The translations under genes were made by a program, and so were the position numbers. From assembly GCF_028209625.1 (NCBI RefSeq), contig NZ_JAQLDU010000009.1, forward strand, positions 45,881 through 109,880: DNA of 64,000 bases, read 5' to 3'. The stretch is from Collinsella aerofaciens. Lineage in GTDB: Bacteria; Actinomycetota; Coriobacteriia; Coriobacteriales; Coriobacteriaceae. Below, one piece after another: positions 58,839 through 64,000 of this stretch (positions are counted from its first letter, which is position 1; every line of letters starts with the position of its first letter). The notes under the pieces were generated by a model. The model was given only the letters and a program-made list of their open reading frames with translations. It was not told where the DNA came from and searched no databases.

Positions 58839-61800
58839 ATGCTGGATCTCAGAGTTATTTGCAAAAGGTACGTTACGCAGTCGTTTACGCAGGTAGCGCT
58901 CGACAGCGTAAGCCTGTCTTTTCGCGATAACGAGTTTGTAGCCATCCTGGGTCCCTCGGGTTCGGGTAAAACTACGATGCTCAACGTCATTGGTGGACTC
59001 GACCATTTCGATTCCGGCGACCTGCTGATCGATGGCATCTCGACCAAGGATTTCAGCGACCGCGATTGGGATGCCTACAGAAACAATCGCATTGGCTTTG
59101 TGTTTCAGAGCTACAACCTCATTCCGCACCAGAGCATTTTGGAAAACGTGGAGCTGGCGCTTACGCTCACGGGCGTGGGACATGCCGAGCGCCGCCAGCG
59201 TGCGCGTAAGGCGCTCGAGACGGTTGGTCTGGGCGAGCACGTTGACAAACGCCCGAACCAGCTTTCGGGCGGGCAGATGCAGCGCGTGGCCATTGCCCGC
59301 GCCTTGATCAACGACCCCGAGATTGTGCTGGCTGACGAGCCGACCGGCGCCTTGGATTCAACGACGTCCGTGCAGGTTATGGATTTGCTCAAGGACGTTG
59401 CGCGCGATCGTCTGGTCATCATGGTCACGCACAATCCCGAGCTGGCGTACCAGTACGCCACGCGCATCGTCAGCCTGGCGGACGGCAAGGTCACCGACGA
59501 TTCCGACCCCTTTGATGTGGCCACGGTCGCACATCGCGAGGCAAAACCCACGCGCAAAACCTCGATGAGCTTTATGACGGCGCTGGGGCTTTCTGCCCGA
59601 AACCTCATGACCAAGAAGGGCCGTACGGCCATGACTGCCTTTGCAGGTTCGATTGGCATTATTGGCATCGCGGCGATTCTGGCGCTCTCCAACGGCGTAA
59701 ACGGCTACATCAAAAAGGTCGAGGAGGACACGCTCTCAAGCTACCCGCTTACGATTTCCAAACAAGATTACGACCTGTCGTCTATGATGGGCGGACAGGG
59801 GGGCACGGATGAGGAGGCGTCCAAGGGCGAGGACTCGTCCGATGGCGCTACCGGCGGCAAGGCTCAGGGGACCGATAAGATCCCTGTGGTCACGGCCGTA
59901 AAGGACATGTTCGCAAGTGTTAAATCTAACGATATGACGAGCTTTAAGGCATGGCTTGACGACGGCGGCAACGGTATCGACAAAGAGGTCAACGCTATTC
60001 AGTATGGTTACGGCGTGACGCCGGTTGTCTATCGTTCGAGTAAGGGCGACGAGAAGCCCGTTCGCCTTGTTCCCAACGCTATGACCGAGGCCATGAGCGG
60101 AGGCGCGAGCTCGGCGGCAACGGTGAGCATGGATTCCATGGGAACGTCGGTCTTTAACGAGATGATTGACGACCAGAGCCTGCTCGACAGCCAGTACGAT
60201 GTCGTTGCCGGCCATTGGCCTACGTCCGCCAACGAGGCCGTGATGGTGCTTTCGAGCCGCGGAACGGTGGGCGACTACACGCTCTACAGCATCGGCGCGC
60301 TGGATATCGATGAGCTCAACGACCTGGTTAACAGTGCCATGACGGCCGACGGCAAGGTCAAGACGCCCAAGACCGGCAGCGACTTTACCTACGACGATGC
60401 ACTGTCCACGACGTTTAAGGTGTTGTCGCCGGCCGATGCCTATCGCAAAAACGAAGAGACCGGCATGTGGACTGACATGTCTGGCGACGCCGACTTTATG
60501 AAAGCCAAGGTTGCCGACGGTATTGACGTGCGCATTGTGGGCGTGGTGCGACCCAACGAGGCGGCAAACGCGAGCGCATTGTCCCCGGGCATTGCCTATA
60601 CGCATGCGCTGACTCGCCAGCTTATGGAGCGTGCTGCCGATTCGCAAATCGTGCAGGAGCAGCTTGCCCACCCCGAGACGGATGTCTTTACGGGCAAGTC
60701 TTTCGATGAACTGCAAGGCGAGGCCAAACAGGGCGTGGATTTGGGCAGCATGTTCGGTGTGGACGAAGCGGCGCTGAAGAGTGCGTTCTCGTTCGATACG
60801 TCGGCGCTCTCGGGTGCGGCCGGCGGTATAGACCTTTCTGGTATCGACTTGTCCGGGCTGGACCTTGACCTTTCGGGCGTTGGGAAGGACATCGACTTCA
60901 GCGACATCATGGCCAAAGCGCCGGCCCCAGATTTCTCGGGCATCTTTGACGGTCTGGAACTCACGCCCGAGCAGATGCAGCAGGTAGGAACGCTTGCCAA
61001 CCAGCTGTTTGAGGGCTTTCTGCAGTCTGATCAGTTTAAGGCGCTGTCGCCCGAAGATCTTAAGGACGCGTCAAAGCTTGCTGCCGCATTCTCGGCGTAT
61101 CTTGAGAATGATGCCGCAGCCCAGCAATGCCTGGCTCAGCTCAAGGCGTTGGGCGGCGATGCCTTGGCCGAGCGTCTGCAGCAGGTGATGGGCGACTATG
61201 TGCAAAAGCAGCTGGCTCCGTATTTGCAGCAGTCTATGGATCAGGTGATGAAGGCGGTCAGCGAGCAGATTGCGACGACGGTATCAACCCAGCTCAAGGC
61301 GGGTGCGGCAGGGTTCATGGACCAAATGGCGACGCAGATGTCTTCGAGTTTTGCCAACCTGGCGAGCGCCATGCGCGTGGATGCGGGCGCCTTTGCTCGT
61401 GCCATCCACTTCAACATGGACGCCGAGGATCTGAGCTCGCTCATGATGAGCTATGCCAAGGCGTCGAAGCTCACCTACGACAACAATCTGACCACGTTGG
61501 GCTATGCGGACGAGGCGGACCCCATTTCGGTCAAGATTTTCCCGCGCGACTTTGAGGCCAAGGAGCGCGTGCTCGATTACATCGATGCGTACAACAAGCA
61601 GGTCAAAGCTGCTGGCCACGATGAGCAGGCAATCTCGTATACCGACTACATGGGCATCATCATGGGCTCGGTGACCGACATCGTGAATACTATCAGCTTG
61701 GTGCTCATCGCATTCGTGAGTATCAGTTTGGTGGTGAGCTCCATCATGATCGGCATCATCACCTACATCAGCGTGCTGGAGCGCAAAAAGGAGATTGGCA

Positions 61801-62093
61801 TCCTGCGCGCGATCGGCGCGTCAAAGCGCAACGTGGCCAACGTATTTAATGCCGAGACCTTTATCGAAGGCCTCATTGCCGGCGTCTTTGCCATTGTCGT
61901 CGTGGTGGCCGTGAGCTTTCCGGTTAATGCCTGGGCGCTTGCGGCCAAGCAGGTGCCCAACCTGATGAGCCTGCCCGTTCAAGACGCGCTGATGCTCATT
62001 GTAATTTCGGTGCTGCTGACGGTCGTTGCCGGCCTGCTGCCGGCTCGCAGCGCATCCAAGAAAGACCCTGTGGAAGCCCTACGCTCCGAATAA
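58839..62093 (+). CDS. MacB-like ABC exporter, ATPase and permease fused, large outer domain
   Basis: 1084 residues. The ATPase has Walker A LGPSGSGKTTMLNV, Q-loop FVFQSYNLIPHQ, signature LSGGQMQRVAIARALI, Walker B IVLADEPTGALD and H-loop THNP. After the first membrane helix (TAFAGSIGIIGIAAILALS) comes an outer insert of about 680 residues, with Ser/Gly/Glu-rich parts, a short LSGxDLSG repeat (GIDLSGIDLSGLDLDLSGVG, near 660-685) and long helices. Three helices follow, with the FtsX-like ERKKEIGILRAIGASKRNVANVF. It likely exports peptides or envelope material. ATG 58839 follows GAGAGAGG; the stop is shared with a palindrome. Confidence 0.92.
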   Translation: MLDLRVICKRYVTQSFTQVALDSVSLSFRDNEFVAILGPSGSGKTTMLNVIGGLDHFDSGDLLIDGISTKDFSDRDWDAYRNNRIGFVFQSYNLIPHQSILENVELALTLTGVGHAERRQRARKALETVGLGEHVDKRPNQLSGGQMQRVAIARALINDPEIVLADEPTGALDSTTSVQVMDLLKDVARDRLVIMVTHNPELAYQYATRIVSLADGKVTDDSDPFDVATVAHREAKPTRKTSMSFMTALGLSARNLMTKKGRTAMTAFAGSIGIIGIAAILALSNGVNGYIKKVEEDTLSSYPLTISKQDYDLSSMMGGQGGTDEEASKGEDSSDGATGGKAQGTDKIPVVTAVKDMFASVKSNDMTSFKAWLDDGGNGIDKEVNAIQYGYGVTPVVYRSSKGDEKPVRLVPNAMTEAMSGGASSAATVSMDSMGTSVFNEMIDDQSLLDSQYDVVAGHWPTSANEAVMVLSSRGTVGDYTLYSIGALDIDELNDLVNSAMTADGKVKTPKTGSDFTYDDALSTTFKVLSPADAYRKNEETGMWTDMSGDADFMKAKVADGIDVRIVGVVRPNEAANASALSPGIAYTHALTRQLMERAADSQIVQEQLAHPETDVFTGKSFDELQGEAKQGVDLGSMFGVDEAALKSAFSFDTSALSGAAGGIDLSGIDLSGLDLDLSGVGKDIDFSDIMAKAPAPDFSGIFDGLELTPEQMQQVGTLANQLFEGFLQSDQFKALSPEDLKDASKLAAAFSAYLENDAAAQQCLAQLKALGGDALAERLQQVMGDYVQKQLAPYLQQSMDQVMKAVSEQIATTVSTQLKAGAAGFMDQMATQMSSSFANLASAMRVDAGAFARAIHFNMDAEDLSSLMMSYAKASKLTYDNNLTTLGYADEADPISVKIFPRDFEAKERVLDYIDAYNKQVKAAGHDEQAISYTDYMGIIMGSVTDIVNTISLVLIAFVSISLVVSSIMIGIITYISVLERKKEIGILRAIGASKRNVANVFNAETFIEGLIAGVFAIVVVVAVSFPVNAWALAAKQVPNLMSLPVQDALMLIVISVLLTVVAGLLPARSASKKDPVEALRSE

Positions 62094-62123
62094 TGTGACA
62101 AAGGGACAGTCCCTTTGTCACAT
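62093..62123. repeat. Short palindromic repeat, perfect copy
   Basis: ATGTGACAAAGGGACAG (62093-62109) with TCCCTTTGTCACAT (62110-62123), identical to the first hairpin at 52660. It begins with the last base of the ABC exporter stop codon and lies 8 bp before the end of the convergent membrane protein gene. Confidence 0.8.
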
Positions 62124-62130
62124 TGGGTGG

Positions 62131-63264
62131 CTAGCTCGTTTTGCCCATCAATGTGATACGGATGCTTGGATGGGTGTACTCGTCAAATTCATCCTCGGGA
62201 TCCGTGTCAAACGAATAGTACGTTTTGATGGGGTTGTCACTCGTCCTGATGGAGATTCTCTCGTAGAGCGAACCGTTCAAAAAAGCCTGCCTAAACTCTT
62301 CGGGGAGCTTTTGCGGTGCTAGGAGCTCGGGACTCACGGTCTTGACGTCTACGGTTTGGACGACAGAGGAAAGTTCGTCCAAGTCGAGCTCGATGCGGGC
62401 GAGGTTGTCCTCAAGGCTCGCGTCGGGGTCGATCTCTGCTATGTAACTCACTTCCTTGAGCGTTCCCTTGTTGTCGAAATCCAGGTACGTATAGGTCTTC
62501 TGGGTATCGGAGTCGCCGTCGTGAAGGTAGCCGCGGACGTGATATCCGTAATCTTGATATCGCTCGTAAGGGTCATCGGCGGACACGTACTCGCATGCGG
62601 GTCCTAGCGTCTTGCGGGCGATGGCAATTTGCTCGGCCGCGGCCGCGGCGTTCTCCTGCATCTCGATGTTTCCCTGCGCCAGCTGCGGGATATAGGCGCC
62701 GCACACGATCGCGAGGGGCAGCGCCACAAGCGCGACGACCCACTTCTTTGCACGGGGGACAGGCACGCCACAGGCCTCTGCCATGGCCCTTGCGTTGGCG
62801 AAGCTTTCGGCAAGCACGTCTGCCGCGGTGGCGACGGCGCCTACGGCAGCGGCGACTTCTGCCGCGCCGCCCAGGTTGCGTGCGGTCTCGTTGTCGCTGT
62901 TCTTGAGCAGGCGTGCGGCGGCCTGCGTGCCAACAACGCCTGCGATTTGTGCCGAGCGGTCTTTCTCGCTCTGCTCGATGGCGAGCCGGTTCTGCATTTC
63001 CTTCCACTGCTTGCCGCGCATGCCAAAACGCGGCGCGAGGGCACAGTAGCAGAATATGACGAGCTCGATGGCGGTGAGCACCAAGGCGGTCATCATGCCC
63101 GTCTCTTGGAAGCCTTCGTGATGGAAGACGATGTCGTCGATCATTTCGAAAGGAATAATCAATAAGGGCAGCACGAATGCCATGGCAAGCGCCGCGCCGG
63201 CAACCTTGGGACAGATGCAGTATCGCTGGATGCGCTTACGTTCTTGTTCGGAAAGTGTTGCCAT
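62131..63264 (-). CDS. Membrane protein of unknown function
   Basis: 377 residues from ATG 63264 (MATLSEQERKRIQRYCICPK), with AAGGATC upstream. Helices at about 18-38 and 52-72, a cytoplasmic stretch rich in Ala (AARLLKNSDNETARNLGGAAEVAAAVGAVATAADVLAESFANARAMAEACG), a third helix (WVVALVALPLAIVCGAYI) and an acidic outer C-terminal domain of about 170 residues with a Tyr/Asp-rich part. I recognise no family. Same strand as the DUF3592 gene 63 bp upstream and probably cotranscribed. Confidence 0.75.
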   Translation of the reverse strand: MATLSEQERKRIQRYCICPKVAGAALAMAFVLPLLIIPFEMIDDIVFHHEGFQETGMMTALVLTAIELVIFCYCALAPRFGMRGKQWKEMQNRLAIEQSEKDRSAQIAGVVGTQAAARLLKNSDNETARNLGGAAEVAAAVGAVATAADVLAESFANARAMAEACGVPVPRAKKWVVALVALPLAIVCGAYIPQLAQGNIEMQENAAAAAEQIAIARKTLGPACEYVSADDPYERYQDYGYHVRGYLHDGDSDTQKTYTYLDFDNKGTLKEVSYIAEIDPDASLEDNLARIELDLDELSSVVQTVDVKTVSPELLAPQKLPEEFRQAFLNGSLYERISIRTSDNPIKTYYSFDTDPEDEFDEYTHPSIRITLMGKTS

Positions 63265-63327
63265 GGCTGATCCTTGGTGTCGTAACGGTCGTTGCGGCGC
63301 ATGGGGCGCGGGGCGCATCAGTTTGAG

Positions 63328-63855
63328 CTAGCGCTGGATAAGAACATAGAGCAAGATGCTCATCGCGATGAGCAAGAAGCCTGCGATGTTAAACATCAGT
63401 GTGGCAAAGTTGCCCACGATGGGGCGTTCGACATAGCTTTTGTCTGGGTTGCTGGGGTTGTAGTACACGGTCATTTGGCTACCGAGGGGCCAAAGCTGCT
63501 CCGCGAGGGTGCCTAGGCGGGCGATGGGGCCTGTCTGCACGTGCAGCCAGCCCTTGGCGTCTTCGTGGGCGGTGGCTTGCGTGCGGATGGGGAGTCCCGA
63601 CAAGCTTTTGGTCTTTATGCCACGGAATTGTTTTTTCGCGCGGTATTGCGTGCCGTCGACGGTGTATTCCAAAACGGGATTCATTCTGCCTTCACCCATA
63701 AAGCGATGGTCGATGACCGTCCCCATGGTCACGGCGGTACAGGCCTTGGCTTTCTTGCGGGCGGCGGCCTTCATGAGCGCGCTCACTCCGATAAGCAGGA
63801 TGCCGATGCCCCCAACCAAGATGAGCGCGAGCAGGGATATCTGCGACGTGGTCAC
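63328..63855 (-). CDS. DUF3592 membrane protein
   Basis: 175 residues from GTG 63855 (MTTSQISLLALILVGGIGIL), with GGAGAACACC upstream. N-terminal and C-terminal membrane helices bracket a beta domain: GTVIDHRFMGEGRMNPVLEYTVDGTQY ... LGSQMTVYYNPSNPDKSYVER, the DUF3592 pattern (YNPxNPxxxxV). Function unknown; often found with other small membrane proteins. First gene of a leftward pair. Confidence 0.85.
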   Translation of the reverse strand: MTTSQISLLALILVGGIGILLIGVSALMKAAARKKAKACTAVTMGTVIDHRFMGEGRMNPVLEYTVDGTQYRAKKQFRGIKTKSLSGLPIRTQATAHEDAKGWLHVQTGPIARLGTLAEQLWPLGSQMTVYYNPSNPDKSYVERPIVGNFATLMFNIAGFLLIAMSILLYVLIQR

Positions 63856-64000
63856 GGTGTTCTCCTTTGGTGCGATACCGTCATATGTGACTCAGTATAG
63901 AGAATCCCGCCATCGATGAGCTATGAACTGCGCCCCAATTCTTGGACGGGCTAATAAGCGGCCTACGCCGCACATAGGGACTGATTCCGGAATTCCTCCG
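63856..64000. other. Window end, no gene seen
   Basis: 145 bp upstream of the DUF3592 gene; it presumably holds its promoter. No reading frame or strong repeat is supported. Confidence 0.6.

Overview
The window looks like chromosome of a Coriobacteriia gut actinobacterium, most likely Collinsella or a close relative. This is an inference from gene content and style: GC-rich codons, a type III glutamine synthetase, split MetH, zinc-type glycerol dehydrogenases next to an iron alcohol dehydrogenase, a LuxR regulator beside a large sortase-anchored protein, and a CD1871A/NapH-like/TlpA redox cluster. No ribosomal RNA or CRISPR array is present; one tRNA (Glu) is.

Layout. 1-5.5 kb: a PFL/UPF0210 protein cut by the window edge and a leftward metF / MetH-activation / metH operon. 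5.6-8 kb: a structured leader and type III glutamine synthetase. 8-13 kb: a MITE-like element, tRNA-Glu, a fused MurT-GatD lipid II amidase and two helical-repeat-like proteins. 13.4-18.5 kb: fermentative dehydrogenases (Fe-ADH, GldA and a GldA paralogue) and a polyferredoxin. 18.5-22 kb: ychF, a DUF1648 protein, an XRE regulator with a perfect palindromic operator, a second MITE-like element and asparaginase. 22.3-23.9 kb: guaA.

23.9-31.7 kb is the accessory region. The 3' end of guaA has served repeatedly as an integration site. The guaA-end core (GAGTGGGAATAG and variants) occurs five times, a 51-bp guaA tail copy lies at 31668-31718, and three internal cores are preceded by repeat arrays that resemble integrase arm sites. 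Two of those arrays have an exact 10-bp period. The segments between cores carry a truncated DinJ-like antitoxin, a KAP NTPase (frameshifted) plus a GmrSD-like DUF262/DUF1524 nuclease, three methyltransferases, and a ToxN/TenpN-like type III toxin. No integrase is visible, so these look like cargo-only islets stacked at one site. This is the most interesting feature of the window.

31.8-40.5 kb holds small regulator/enzyme pairs (GyrI-like, HxlR/TIGR04076, MerR/CMD-cupin), a three-gene sirtuin-like operon divergent from a TetR regulator with a near-perfect operator, a flavin reductase and an AAA/DUF4143 ATPase. 40.5-45 kb: a type IIA topoisomerase pair. 45-51.4 kb: an acetyltransferase, a 1455-residue surface protein with a LAGTG anchor and a LuxR regulator. 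51.6-52.6 kb: a second GMP synthase lacking the glutaminase domain. 52.7-58.6 kb: a two-component system divergent from an electron-transfer/thiol module (48-residue CXXC peptide, NapH-like ferredoxin, TlpA lipoprotein), then a rhodanese remnant and a CoA-disulfide-reductase/rhodanese fusion. 58.8-63.9 kb: a MacB-like ABC exporter and two membrane proteins.

A family of short palindromes (ATGTGACAAAGGGACAG... and relatives) sits at gene 3' ends through the window; two copies form a longer composite with a second hairpin whose pairing is kept by G-U changes.
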